Shown: piece by piece, positions 1-12,000 of the stretch | Layout of the letters: each line of letters opens with the position of its first letter | Position numbering within the stretch: the first letter of the stretch is position 1 | From: Zingiber officinale | Taxonomy: Eukaryota; Streptophyta; Magnoliopsida; Zingiberales; Zingiberaceae | DNA length: 64,000 nt | Reading direction: 5' to 3' | Assembly (NCBI RefSeq): GCF_018446385.1 | Contig: NC_056002.1 | Coordinates: 5,195,474 to 5,259,473 of the forward strand | Position numbers and translations under genes: made by a program | Notes under the pieces: model-generated | What the model saw: only the letters and a program-made list of their open reading frames with translations | Told to the model about the DNA's origin: nothing | Databases searched by the model: none

Positions 1-668
1 AAATTTTTTTTTATTATTTTCTTTATAATTATTCACTTTTATCTCAATACTCCATCATTATCATACAAGCATGACATTAATATACATAAAACATCTTAAT
101 TATTAAAATAAAAGTTGATTTAATCCAAAAAAAAAAAATCTACTAAACCCTATATTTAGGTCAACCCAGGTCAACCCGAACCCGATCCGATCCAACCCGA
201 ACCCGAAAATGCTCAATTCAAACTTGATTTTTTTTGGGTCGACTCGGATTAGGTCGTTGGATCGGGTTCATTTTTAATACCCCTACTATTTTTTATTGAA
301 TTGAATCACTAAATAGTGGTAATGATATTAGGCTAGCCAAGTACTTGTTGCTATTTTTCATGTCTATTAACCTCCAAACTCAATGGGCATAAGACATTTG
401 TGTCGTGCCATCAAGTGATGTCCCGAGGATGAGCCTCTCCTTTGCCCCTTTTTGAAGGAGTCTTGCTCTAATCCAATATACACATGCATCGTATGCAAGT
501 TGCTGGCTTAATACATTGTTAATTACGATACGTCTGCTCATTTTTAAAAGAATATTTTTTTTTGAAGTAATAATCAATTTTCTTGCCTATGCCCGTTTGT
601 ATTTTAAATTCAAGGACCTAATTGATCGCCAAGTGGTCGAACTATGAGAAGTTATGATAATTTAGTGT
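1..668. other. AT-rich intergenic DNA with a MITE-like fragment
   Basis: No gene is visible. Around 150-285 the sequence is built of runs such as AACCCGAACCCGATCC facing GGATCGGGTTCATTTTT and ending in ATACCCCTA. This layout is common in plant hAT-type MITE fragments, but only one end can be seen and no duplication was found. The rest is A/T-rich with no coding signal that I trust. Confidence 0.4.
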
Positions 669-676
669 ATCCATTT
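669..676. repeat. Left 8-bp target-site duplication of the hAT element
   Basis: ATCCATTT lies immediately before the CAGGGCC terminus and is repeated exactly at 4086-4093 just after the other terminus. Eight-base duplications are diagnostic of hAT insertion. Confidence 0.93.
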
Positions 677-3600
677 CAGGGCCGTCTCAAGGTTCTATGA
701 GACCCTAGGCAAAAAAAAAATATTTAGGCCTTTAATTTTTTTTTTAAAAAAAAATTTCCCTCACCCTTTTTCATTCGGACTTGGACCGACAATGGTGGGT
801 TTAATTTTTTTTTTAAAATAAACTATTAATTTAAAATAAACTATTAATTTAAAATAAAATTTTATGTAAAATTTAGTTTTCTAACTTTTTGAGATGCAAA
901 ATTAGTAATTAAATCTTTATATTCGAGTTTTGATAATATTTTTTTTCAATTGATAAAATTGCTAGATTATTTAATCTTTCTTGAGACATTGTTGAACGTA
1001 AATAAGACTTTATTAATTTTAATTTTGAAAAACTTCTTTCTGCTGAAGCTACACTAACATGTACCGTTAATAATAGTCTATAAGCTATCCATGCATTTGG
1101 AAAAGAATTTAATTTTTTTTATAAGGTTCAATACCTTAAGTGCTGTTTTTAATTCTGGATTTATTATTTCTCTTAAAACTTTTAATTCTAAAAATAAATC
1201 TAAACCATCAATATTAGATAACATGTCATGTTTTAAAAAGTTTTCAAGATTTAAACATTTTATTATTAAAAACTCATCATCAAGCAATTTTAACTTTTCT
1301 ACATCATATAAAAAATTAAAATTATCTTTATATATTTTAAATTGTTCAAATCTACGTTGAAGTGAAGAAATGGCATGGTCAATAATATAATTAAAGTAAT
1401 TAATTTTAAAAGATTCTTCAGGTGAAAGCTTCACTTCATTAATTTTATTCTCATCAAAACGTTTATTTCTTCTAATTACACGTTTTTCACGAAATTTTGG
1501 TTCTATATTCATTTCATTTGCAATCTCTTTAGCAAAAATCATAGCAGATATAAATCCATTTTCTCTATAATCATTAAAAAAAAAAGAAACAAGACCTTTT
1601 AACTGATCTAATGTAATAGCAATGTTCATATCTTTATATTGTAAAAATTTACTAACAGTGTTAACTACAAATAATATATCATACCAAATAACCATACCTA
1701 ATAGAAATTCAAAATTTTAAAACTCATATGTTGCTAAAGAATTTGCTTCACCTTTTGTTTTAGGATCATCACTAGTTTGTGCAAGTTTATATAAAGCTTC
1801 TTTTATCTGTGGAGCTTGATATTTTGTTGCTTTAACGCTTTCAAGATGACTTTCCCAACGTGTTTCTGATAATGGTTTAAGAGTTAAATTAGAAACATGG
1901 TCTTGTAAAATTTTCCATCTTTTTGTAGAAGAAGAAAATAATGAGTAAATATGATGTATCACACCAAAAAATCTTATAGCACTAGGACAAGAATTAGTCA
2001 TATCAAATAGTACTAAATTAAGACTATGACAACCACATGGTGTATAAAAAACCCTAGAATTTATATCTAACAATCTCTTTTGTACACCTTGCTGTTTACC
2101 TTTCATATTAGCTCCATTATCATATACTTAGTCCCTCTTATGTCATTCACATCCAGTTCAATTTTCTTTATTATATTAATAAACGTATCAAAAAGACCTT
2201 TTCCTGATGTATCATCTACTTTTAAAAATTCTATAAAATATTCTTCTATTTTGATTGGACTTGTTGAAATATCTACACATCTTAATATAAGAGACATTTG
2301 TTCTTGATGACTTACATCAGGAGTACAATCAAGTATAACTGAAAAGTATTTTGCTTCTTTTATTTTTTTAATTATAATATTATTTACTTCTTTTCCTAAT
2401 ATATTTATTAACTCATTTTGTATATTATGACCAAGATAATGATTATGAATTTTACCATTTTGAATACGTTTAAGGTGTTCTTGTATTATAGGATCAAATT
2501 CTGCTATCATTTCAATTAAACCTAAAAAATTTCCATTGTTATCTTGATAAATTTTCTCATTTGTGCCACGGAATGCCAAATTATTTTTTGCAAGATTTTT
2601 AACTATAGCAATAATTCTTATTAATACATTCTTCCTTCTTTTTCCTTATTTATTTTTTCTTGTAAATTTTGATCAATGGTTTTATTTTTAAGCAATCTCA
2701 TTTAAACATCAAACCAAATATTCATATTTATAATATGTTCACTGTTTGCTTGGCATTAAGAATTTTCAAATCACGACACCCTTTGTTTGCTAATTGAATT
2801 GTAATTGATTTTTGACTAAATAATTTACAACAAAAACAAAATACTTTATCTAATTCTTTTGAATATATTAACCATTTTCTATCATGTTTTTCTCCATTTG
2901 GTAATTTTCGAATGTAATGAATCATAGAAAAATGTCTAGAATTTTCATCATTTGAAAAGAAATATTGATTTCTCTAATTGGACCCTTTTCAACTAATAAA
3001 TCTATTAAATTTATATTTATATTTTTCCATTGTGCTGGATAATATATATTTTGAATAATAGTTTCATCAATATTATTAAAAAAATTATTTTCATGATTTA
3101 TTAAGTCATCTTTTTCTTCTTCTAAATTATAATTATTTTCTTCATTAATATTAATATTAATATTAATATTTGATGAATTTGTTGTGTGATCGAAAGTTCT
3201 TGATAGATTTATTTTTGTCCTAAAGTATTATCTTCCGGTGAAAATTCAATTAGTTTTTCATTTAAATTTTCAATTATATTATTTTCTGAGTTTTGATTTT
3301 GATTATTAATAATAAATCTATCAAGTGCGCCTTTTTGAGATTGAATAAATTCTTCTATTTTTCTTTTTTTTTCATATCATATTTTTTCATAGACATATTT
3401 ATATTAAAATAATATTAGAAAAGAAAATATAAGTCTCTATTATTTTATCAAAATAAAATTACTTAGAATTAAATGAACAATAAAATCTGATTTATTATTC
3501 ATATAGAATAATAAAGAACATTTCAAGAATGAAGAAGAAATTAAAAAAATATTACCTGACGATTAAGGAATGCGAAGGGTGTTTTGTTGTATTAAGTATT

Positions 3601-4085
3601 CTGAGACTGAAAGAATCACCGTCGAGATGATAAGAGACAAAAAATATAGATTACAGAGGATGAAACTTAAAAGATGAAAATATGAGCAGGATGAGACTTG
3701 AGAGTACGAGACTTATAGAACGAAAACGTTCTGTAGTGGTTTTATATAGAATTATATGAGAATTATATAATTAATTGAAGTTTGAACTTTGAATAGGTGG
3801 TTGTACAGTGCATTACTGTGCATGCTGCATGGAAATCGAAGTGGCAGTATGCTTGTGCAATGCGCACAGCAAAAAATAGAAGCGGCGACGGTACATTAAA
3901 TATCACTGTGCATGCCTGCACGGAAATCGAAGCACCGAAGCGGCCTTGAAATGAAACGCCCACTTTTAATTAAAATTAAATTTTAATTATTAAATATATT
4001 TTTTAAAAATCTAATATTAATGGGCCTCAATTATATTGAGGCCCTAGGTATAGGCCTTATTGGCCTATGCTTTCAGCCGGGCCTG
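677..4085 (-). mobile_element. hAT superfamily DNA transposon, complete ends, decayed transposase
   Basis: The element begins CAGGGCCGTCTC and ends CGGGCCTG, whose complement CAGGCCCGGCTG is an imperfect terminal inverted repeat. It is flanked by a perfect 8-bp direct repeat ATCCATTT (669-676 and 4086-4093), the hAT target-duplication length. Inside, the minus strand encodes a TTF-type zinc-finger/DUF4371/hAT-dimerisation transposase. Both ends and the duplication are preserved, so it probably arrived as a unit and has not been rearranged since. Lesions in the transposase mean it cannot mobilise itself. If the TIRs are still recognised, a related autonomous hAT could act on it (inference). 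Confidence 0.93.
862..3396 (-). pseudogene. hAT transposase (TTF zinc finger, DUF4371, hAT dimerisation), disrupted
   Basis: Reading leftward from an ATG at 3394-3396: an N-terminal segment with IEEFIQSQKGALDRFI; a zinc-finger block at 2728-2925 with HDRKWLIYS and FCFCCKLF; a DUF4371 block at 2103-2579 with [20 protein letters not shown]; a block at 1717-2106 with CHSLNLVL and ETRWESH; and a helical block at 1078-1695. The C-terminal dimerisation motif is at about 900-1060 (ASAERSFSKLKLIKSYLRST). The family is normally one ORF of about 700-800 residues. Here it is broken by at least five lesions, including an in-frame stop at 1717-1719, a frame change near 2115-2125 just before the [10 protein letters not shown] motif, changes near 2960 and 3370, and an A-run slip near 915. 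Plant copies of this type often have no introns; none is needed here. Confidence 0.9.
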
Positions 4086-4093
4086 ATCCATTT
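4086..4093. repeat. Right 8-bp target-site duplication of the hAT element
   Basis: Exact second copy of ATCCATTT directly after the terminal GGGCCTG. Confidence 0.93.
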
Positions 4094-4221
4094 GATCCAT
4101 CTTGGAGGTTATTCATGTTGCTTCAAAATGATATCAATGAGTCCCAATTTAGATTTTGTTTTTATGTGCCAAATTCATTAGTTTAGTGGCACTGATAAAA
4201 CAATCCTTGGCCCCTTAATTT

Positions 4222-4413
4222 TCATGAATGGATACTATAAATCGTCGATAACTGAGTTAGTGTACTCCTTAGCCTTTTTGCAAGCACTTTGGATATTAAT
4301 TTGATGTTGATGGCTTCAAGTGCCACGGGTATGAAATTCCCCAGTAAACAAGCATCTTGTGTCTTGGGTATCAATGAGATATATGTATAATAGGGTATTG
4401 AGTTTCCGAGCAA
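4222..4413 (-). pseudogene. LINE reverse-transcriptase fragment
   Basis: A 63-codon open stretch contains SLIPKTQDACLLGNFIPVAL followed by INIKLISKVLAKRLRSTL. This matches the plant L1-type RT pattern in which LIPK, a proline-containing IPVAL/RPISL block and a K-I/L-ISKVLANRL helix follow one another. Nothing of the endonuclease, the RT active-site YADD box or a poly(A) tail can be followed on either side, so it is a short relic. It lies about 130 bp beyond the hAT right end, with no visible link to it. Confidence 0.75.
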
Positions 4414-5900
4414 AAAGGAATCACTAATTTTGCAAGGGCCTTGTGTTCAGCTATTAATGCTCTATGCTGAAGCTTGATTTCAGGTTTAAAAGTCACTCCT
4501 AACAACTATTTGTAGTGACCTGACAATGATTTATCAATTTTGACTGCCTCTCAACTATGACACTATTTATTTCTAAATGACTGATGTTCAGTTTCAATTT
4601 TCAAACAATTGCAACTCTGTGAAAGAAAGTTGTATTCTCATCATCTTCTTTTGTCTTGATTTATCAAACTTTGCACTTATTGTTTGACTTTGTTTCTTAC
4701 TAAACCATCTAGCTTCTTTTTTACCGATTTAAGTTTAGCTCTCTCAAACTAACTGTGTGATTTGAGATTGGTTTTCAAGCTCAACCCTCTCAAAGAGTCC
4801 CTGAAGAGACCAAGCAGCCATACAAATGAATGTAAACCGACAAAAAACTACTAAGCATATATAAATATTGCATCACATGTACTGTAGAATCTCACATCAC
4901 CTGCATGAAATATATAAATAACTATGTGATAAGAAGAAACATCATTCACCAAGTAAATTAAATGTCAATGTGAGCATCTGCAAATAGGGTTGGCACCTTG
5001 TATGATATGAAAGTCGAAGTCGATCTTTCATCTGCAAATGCATCTATGGTTAACCGCAATGTGCATCACACTAATGCATGATAGAGATCGACACCATAGT
5101 GAATGGGATATGGTTGAGAGTATGATTTTATTTAGGTAGGAGGTTTTAATTGTCATATGGACCAAAATCTACCCCTACCCATAGAGTAGTCTTAATTGCC
5201 CCACTTTCCACTTCATGTTAAATTCTCAAATGTCTAGAATACTAAAAGTAAGATGTCTAATACTTTAAGCATATCAATCACTAGATTCATAATGATCAAG
5301 TAGGAAAGTAGGAAAATGCATACTTTTTTAATTGATAGAGGTCAATTTAAGAGAAGATAAAATGGATCCTCTGCATCAGGAATATGATTTCTAAGAAGGT
5401 GGATAAGAAATGGATTCCCTTAAAGCACTTAGTAAATTCAATTTGACTCAACTTATTTTAGGTTCCTAAATACATAGTTTCATCTTTTTAGATTGGTTTA
5501 GGGAGACTCAATGAATGAGTGAAGAATGATTAGTTTTTACCTTAAGAGTTGTTGCATTTATTACAATTTTCTCATACCAAGTAGTATGATTATTTTGTTT
5601 ATAATTGCATGAGGTGGATAATTAGATTAATAGATTGTACTTCGTACTTGAATTGTTAAGTGCGTGGTGCTTGAAATGTCATGTTTACTTGCCTTATTTA
5701 AAACATATTTTGCCATGTAGTATCACCAAGATCATACAATCACTTTAATTGGCCAATTATAAGTCTAGTGTTTATATAATTTAATTATATACATGTTATC
5801 AAATTGATAGGAGTAAGCAACTTACCTTATCCATAAATTTATATTCCCCCTCATCCATCTTGGGTAAGGTTTTATTTAATTTCTTTTTTATGATCTATTT
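4414..5900. other. Intergenic DNA, nothing recognised
   Basis: AT-rich, with frequent stops in all frames. I see no exon-like segment, RNA gene or repeat with defined ends. Confidence 0.5.
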
Positions 5901-7166
5901 CACATATCTTCAAACTTTTTTTTTTTTACATTTTTACGTAGATTGGATGTTATATCTTATCAAAAGTTTATTTGATTAAAAAAAAAATAATGGTAAAAGG
6001 AGTGCTCCATAGCATGAATCCAAATACTATAGTAAGGAGACAAACATTAGGATCAACTTGGCGTGAAGTACAAGTACACGTTGTCCTAAAACTAAATGAG
6101 AGTTTAAAATTAGACCTCATGATCTTTTATGATACACTTGAAGAAATGATAGCTTGGTCTTATCATCTGATATGATTTTTAACCTTTTATCGAAGTATTT
6201 ATTATTATTTTTATTTATCGTGTTATTATAATTTTAAACAAATATATTTACAGTTAACAGTAAGCAAAGACTACTATTAGATGCATATGGAAATGATACT
6301 TTATTTTTTTTTTTTCATTTGTTATGATAGCTAATCTTTATCATTATTTTTATTAATTTTGTTTTTTTATTATTTATTTCACTTATACAAATATATGCAT
6401 TATATTTGTACGTGACAAGTATATAGATTTATGTGTATCAATATTATGGTTGAAGATAATGTATCTAGTTGAGTTTTATTTTACAAAACTTAGTTCTAAA
6501 ATTTAATATTTTGAATGTAACGTTCAGGTTGTTTTGAATGTAAAAGACTTATCATCAGTATTGTATTTGTAAATTTGATTCAAACAATTGTTGGATGAAT
6601 AAAAATATCTACTATCATTTTAACTTGTATTTTGTAAATTTTTTATTCTAAATGGTGGATAAATTGTGATGATGTGTGTAAATATCGAATTCATATTGTA
6701 TATTCTAAATAAATATTAATGATAATTTTTAATCTCTTTATAAATTATTATAATATTTATTAATGTCATTTTAGATTAGTTTAGATAATATTTTAAAATG
6801 ATAGTATAAATTATTTTTACTCACAATTTTTATGTCCTTATAACAAAAAATATAAGACATTTATAAATGAGTTTACGTGACATTTATAAAAGTCGTTAAA
6901 ATATAACTTTTCCTGACATTTTTGACTAGCGTCATATCCATATATTATGACACTTTTGAAGTTAACATTAATATTATATAACGACATCGTAAAATGTCAG
7001 GAATGTGAGAAGAGTCTAAGACGACATCATTGTATAGGACGTTTTTCGCTGATGTCACTAAAACTTATGTGTCACAAAAAATATACTATAAGAACTTTTA
7101 CGTGTGTCCTTAAAATATGCTATAAAAATATTTATGTGTGTCCTTAAAAAGTATTTTTCTTTTAGA
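5900..7166 (+). mobile_element. CACTA transposon relic, right-hand part
   Basis: From about 6880 to 7140 there are repeated short motifs of the kind CGACATC, GTGTCAC and GTGTCCTTAAAA in both orientations, typical of CACTA subterminal regions. They end near 7150-7166 in GTATTTTTCTTTTAGAGC, whose complement GCTCTAAAAGAAAAATAC resembles a decayed CACTACAAGAAAAA terminus. The left end was not found; the start given is approximate. Confidence 0.5.
5972..6175 (+). pseudogene. CACTA (En/Spm) transposon-associated ORF fragment
   Basis: The 67-codon stretch reads VKGVLHSMNPNTIVRRQTLG, then WREVQVHVVLKLNESL, then a short acidic linker and MIAWSYHLI. This follows the order of a plant CACTA-associated domain in which a G-x-V-x-S-x-(D/N)P-N-T block, a LG-x-x-W/Y-x-x-V-x-V-x-V block and an A-W-P/S end block occur together. 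It is only the tail of that protein; upstream exons were not found. Subterminal repeats and a degraded CACTA end follow at 6880-7166, supporting one relic on the plus strand. The domain assignment is from memory of the family. Confidence 0.6.
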
Positions 7167-7281
7167 GCATTATAAAATAATCAATAATGAAATGAAAACA
7201 TAGATCGTACAAAGCTATAATCAAAAACGAAAAACCCACTTACTTGGTCAGAAACTTCTTCGGTTTTGGACAGAAACTTTA

Positions 7282-7286
7282 CGAGG
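7282..7286. repeat. Left 5-bp target-site duplication (CGAGG) of the Tat element
   Basis: CGAGG directly precedes the TG of the left LTR and occurs again directly after the CA of the right LTR at 17511-17515. Confidence 0.9.
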
Positions 7287-7946
7287 TGATCCTGTCCGAA
7301 CCAAGAGTCAGCGGACGCTGGGCACGTGGCGCTCTCTGCTGGATCCTCGAGTGCTCCGGCGATCCTGCAACAAAACTGAGCCGGGAGGGGTGCCCCGGCG
7401 ACGGTCCTCCGACGCTCAAGTCAGGTAAGTGGTGGAGAAAGTGGCTGCCAAATTTGTATTATGCGTACCTTTGGCGAAGTAATAGCCTCTTTATATAGGA
7501 CGGAGAAGGAACTGATGAACGCCCACCGAGGTGCGTACGTGTCAGCAACCCATACCACGGTATGCACTTGTCAGAGAGCTTACCTGACACCATGTTGCCA
7601 TAGTCCGAGCATGTTCTTTGATGGGACGGCAGGACCACCCGTTGTCAGACTAGAAGTATGGCACAGCCATACAACTTGACGGCTGTCAGAAGATGTCCCC
7701 GTCTTTTACCCACCGCTCATCGTGCCGCCCACCGGGCGATGAACGTCGTCCGACTCTTGATTCTTCGTCCGGCGGCACCTCCTTCCGCTCGGTTATTACG
7801 CCGCTTTATTTGAGCCGGACCGGTCCCTACCAGGTGCCTTTACTATCGATTTCCTTTCTTCGAGTCCGGCTCGCCCTTTTCCGAGCCACGACCTGACCTC
7901 CCTCGCGTTGACTCCTTATGGGGTTCCGGATTTTATCACCGGATCA
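7287..7946 (-). repeat. Left (3') LTR of the Tat element
   Basis: Begins TGATCCTGTCCGAACC and ends ACCGGATCA on the plus strand. The complement of CTCTTTATATAGG near 7488 supplies the TATA-like box in minus orientation. A purine-rich stretch on the minus strand (complement of CTTGCCTTCCTCTCGAG) abuts the inner side, as expected for the polypurine tract. Confidence 0.9.
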
Positions 7947-8337
7947 CTTGCCTTCCTCTCGAGTCTAGTCGAAGGAGGCAAAGTCCGACTACCGATCCGT
8001 CGAACAATGATCATTGCCTTAGGCCGCTCGGCCAGGCATAAAGATGCTCATCCGTGCGGCGATATCTGTCTGTCCGGCGATACTTTGTCCATGCCTTGTA
8101 TTTTCTGGGAATCGATGTCCGTTGTTCTCCCACACTACCCATCACGTGCTCTGCGCACGGTAAGGGGAGCTCATTAAATGCGGCTAGTAACCGGCTGACA
8201 CGTGGCGACCGTGCATTTGTCAGAGTATGGCGGTTACGTCACTTCCGATGGGACAGCCGCCGTTTGAAACGGACGATCCGATGACAACCTCGATATCGAC
8301 GACCTGGATCGGACGGTGGAGATCGTTTCCGGGCGGC

Positions 8338-8353
8338 GATATAAGACCCTTGA
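8338..8353 (+). promoter_or_regulatory. TATA-like promoter for the antisense ORF region
   Basis: GGCGATATAAGACCC lies about 250 bp upstream of the first ATG-rich open frame of the plus-strand ORF region, inside the Tat element. It is placed and oriented like a core promoter for independent transcription. This is inferred from the sequence only; no transcript evidence is available. Confidence 0.45.
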
Positions 8354-8548
8354 CTTCGTTTCCGCCGCATTTCGTCTTCTTCGTTTCCAAACTTCTGTCA
8401 TTCCCCCTCTCGCCGGCGACTTTGTTCTCAGACTTTCCGACGATCACACGGCTTCTTCCGGTCATCTTCCTCGCCTGTAAGAGCCTTTTTCTCGCTTCAG
8501 ACGCATTCTTCTTTCTGTTAATCATCCTTTTCAGCCGGTTTTCTTCCA

Positions 8549-10682
8549 TTGCTTGAACCATCCTCTTCTATCCCGCATTCTGGCCTTTCGATCATGACCA
8601 GTACCTCGCAGTCAACCGGCGGTGCTCCGGGTCTTTGGTACTCGAACATGGAAAGTCGGTTCGACGAGGAAGACGCCATGCGCCTCACTCGAGCATATGA
8701 CCTACCGACCGACCACGAAATAGTGTTAGCCACGCCTTCCGATTGGCCTAACGATCCTCCGCCCGACACTGTTGTCTTCTTCCGGGATCAATTCCTGGCC
8801 GGACTACGTTTTCCTCCTCACAAGTTTTTCTTAGAAGTTTGCAACTATTTCTGCATTCCGCTCGGCCAAGTAGTTCCTAATTCTATTAGGTTGCTGAGCG
8901 GAGTGGTAGTTTTGTTCAAACTGAACGGCATTCCCTTAACCCCAAAAATCTTCCACTACTTCTACTATCCCAAGCAAGCCGAGTGGGGCACCTTTGTTTT
9001 CCAATCTAGGATAGGCTTCGTCCTTTTCGATAATATGCCGAGCTCCAACAAACACTGGAAGGAGCATTTTTTCTATATACGCTTTCCCGAGCGGCCCACT
9101 TTCCGCACCAAGTGGCAGACGGCTATGCTGCGCAACCGGAGCTCGGCAAGTTTAGAGGTGACGCAGACTATCTCCATGCAGCCGAACAGCTAGTCGGTCA
9201 GCACTACCACATTGACAAGATGCTTCTCCCAGAGTAATGCATATATTCGGCTTGTCTCACCACCGATCTGCCTTGTAGCATGAGTAAGCTTCCCTATCTT
9301 CCCTTTATTTTGTTCTAACCGATTTATTCTCTGCAGGTCATGTGGCGGGCCGAGCCACCGAGAAGCTCAAACTGAAGCCGCTCGGATTGAGGCGGTGACG
9401 AGCGAGAGGCCGAACGGGCATTGCTCGGCGATCCGGCCGGAAGAAGGTGAGGGACGCCAACGGTCCCGAAGCCCGGGCCCCCTCCCGATGAGGCCACGGC
9501 AATATAGAACCCGCAGTGAAGTCAAGTGGAGGGTCGTCGCCGATGATATGCTGCGTGCTCGGAAGCGCGGCGGCCGGAATCCACCGCCTCTACACTTGAT
9601 GAGCCACAACCCGGCGGGTGCGGATCTTGCGGTCTTTCGAGAGTACCCGACCCTCGATTCTCCGAGGGCTTGGAAGTGCCGCCGTCCCCCGAGGACTCGA
9701 CGACGCCTCAGCGTTTAGGCGAGCTACCCACCTCTTCTGCTGGCGGGCCATCTCAGAGCGGGCCGAGCGGCCAGAATTTACTTAAAACCGTTCTGCGCCT
9801 CCCTTCAGAGGCGTACATGGCTGCCGCCGATCGGCCGGTGTTTCCTGAGCAGATGATCACCCTGACGGGCCCTCTCGCACAAGCTTGGATAGATGCTCGG
9901 AGTCGGATAGCTAAGTTGACTCCCGGGCAGCTCGGCGACAGCAACCTTCAATCAGCCACCGGGGTATAGCCCTTCCCCCTCTTCTCTCTCTTATTTGAAG
10001 TTTTTACCCTGTTCGTGTTTGCTAGCAGAACTGGGTGGAGCAGATCGCCATTAGCGATCGGTTGGCCGAGCTGGAGGAGGAACTGAAGAAACAAAAAACA
10101 GCGGGGGACGCCAGGCAGTCGACGGCCGCTCTGGAGAAGGCCAAGAAATCGCTAGAAGTCGAACTGAAACGAGCCTCTGATCTGGCGAGCAAGGTCGTTC
10201 GGCTTGAAACAATGATTAAGTAGCGAGACAAGGAGATCCAGACGGCGACCACTCGGAAGCAACAGGCCATCAACGATATGGACCACATGAAGGTGGAGAT
10301 CCGGGGGCTGGAGCAACGCATCAAGGACCTAGATGCTCTGCTGGCCACCGAAAAAGAGAGCCGCTCGGCTAATCTCCAAAGATTCGATGGAGACTTGAAG
10401 GATCTCCAAGCTGCTAGCGACGCTGCCCATGCCGCGCTCAAGGAGTATCAAGAGGGGGAGTCGGCCCGCTCGGACGAAGTGAGGAAGGCGTTCCTCCGCT
10501 CGGAAGGCTTCGGAGAGAAGTTTACCGACAAGATATCCCTCACGTTCGAGGAGGCCATCAAGGCGGCGGTGGGCTATCTGAAGACCAAAGGTCACCTGTC
10601 TGCCGAGCTGACTATCCCCCCCGAGGATCTGGCGAGCGTGATGGACGCCATCCCCGACGCTCTTTTTGATTTCGATGTGTGA
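8549..10682 (+). pseudogene. Tat-element antisense ORF region (plant gypsy-type transposon domain plus coiled coil), fossil
   Basis: This coding region lies on the strand opposite to gag-pol, between integrase and the 3' LTR. The first part (8549-9193) contains YDLPTDHEI, PPPDTVVFFRDQFLAGLRFP and NGIPLTPKIF, which fit the Pfam family called putative gypsy-type transposon (Transposase_28 as I recall it). The last parts (10035-10682) are rich in E, K, L and A in heptad-like order (LAELEEELKKQKTA), so a coiled coil is likely, and end with an acidic tail. Function is unknown in the family. Intron-like gaps separate the open parts. The region is broken. A homologous C-terminal piece occurs at 33363-33779. 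Confidence 0.8.
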
Positions 10683-10814
10683 GGAGCGTCTGTAAACTTT
10701 TTTGAATTCCCGCCGTTCGGCCCCGCTTATCTATGTAATGACTTTTTTGGCTTGCATATTAGATAATCTTCTGCTCCTTTCTATTTTAGCAAGAAATTTT
10801 TCCTCGTCCCAACT

Positions 10815-11500
10815 TTAAGTGTCTCGATATTTATCGTCGGAGCTCGGCGACGCGGATATTTATAGCCGGTTCTCGATTTTTAACACGGGCTCGTCGGTTC
10901 GTCGGTCGGATTATTTATAGCGCTTGTCTCGATATTTATCGTCGAGCTCGACGCGGATATTTATAGCCGATCGGCGCGGCTCGATTTTTAACGACGGTGC
11001 TCGTCGGTTTTCCGCCCGTTTTATAGTCGGTCGGAGCGGCTCTACGGTTTAACGTCCGGGCTAAACGCGGATATTTATAGCCGATCGGGGCGGCTCTCGA
11101 TTTTTAACGGCGGTGCTCGTCGGTTTTCCGCTTGGTTTTTATAGGTCGGAGCGGCTCTACGATTTAACGTCTGGGCTAGAGCACGGATATTTATAGCCGA
11201 TCGGTGCGGCTCTCGATTTTAACGACGGTGCTCGTCGGTTTCCCCGTGTTTTTATACCGGCGCGGCTCTATGGTTTAACGTCTGGGCTAGAGCGCGGATA
11301 TTTATAGCCGATCGCCGCTCGATTTTTAACGACGGTGCTCGTCGGTTTCCGCTCGGTTTTTATAGCTGGTCGGCGCGGCTCTCGAACATCCGGGCTAGGC
11401 GGCGCGGATATTTATAGCCGATCGGTGCGGCTCTCGATTTTGACGGTGCTCGTCGGTTTTCCGCTCGGTTTTTATAGCCGTACGGTCGAGCGACCTTGGC
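10815..11500. repeat. Degenerate tandem repeat, about 95-120 bp unit, six copies
   Basis: The core GCGGATATTTATAGCC recurs near 10852, 10949, 11069, 11181, 11293 and 11403. Between cores come GCTCGATTTTTAAC and GTGCTCGTCGGTTT. The array lies between the antisense ORF region and integrase. Tandem repeats in this part of Tat/Ogre elements are known and can seed satellite DNA. Confidence 0.85.
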
Positions 11501-11519
11501 CTTCCTTTCAAGTCTAGCT

Positions 11520-12000
11520 TGGATAATTCCCCCCTGGCCGAACGGCTCAGGGTCCACTTCGTCGAGTATCTTGGCTCGGATAATATACCCCCTTCCGAAT
11601 GGTACGGGGCTTCCGTTTTTAGAGCGCTTGGCGCCAATTTGATCCGTATACCTCCCTCTAGCAGCCTGGGCCGCGCAGAGCATTTGGCTCGGAAAACCAT
11701 ATACCCGACCGGCTCGGGCCTTCGCTTGCAATAACCTCCCTCTATCATCACAGGCAGTAGCAGGCTTTGGTTTCCTTCCGCCACACTAGTATGCAACAGC
11801 TCGGGTCTTGATTTGACAACGCTTATATTCTATCCCGGCCGAACGGCTCAGGGTCTTCGAGTTCCTTCCTGCCACCCTAGTATGCAGCCCGGCCGATCGG
11901 CTCGGGGCCTTCGATGTCGAGCGCTGCTTATATTCTCCCGGCTCGGATATAAACCTCCCGGCCGATCGGCTCGGGGGCCTTCGGTTTACGATGATAATGC
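11520..12000. repeat. Second repeat zone in the Tat element
   Basis: Short blocks such as CGGCCGAACGGCTCAGGG, CGGCCGATCGGCTCGGGG and CTTATATTC recur several times with variable spacing. The zone continues the tandem area between integrase and the antisense ORF region; no clean period was measured. Confidence 0.5.

Noticed and set aside
380-577. 65-codon minus-strand open frame
   Set aside because: No domain or family pattern recognised; the length is within chance for this region.
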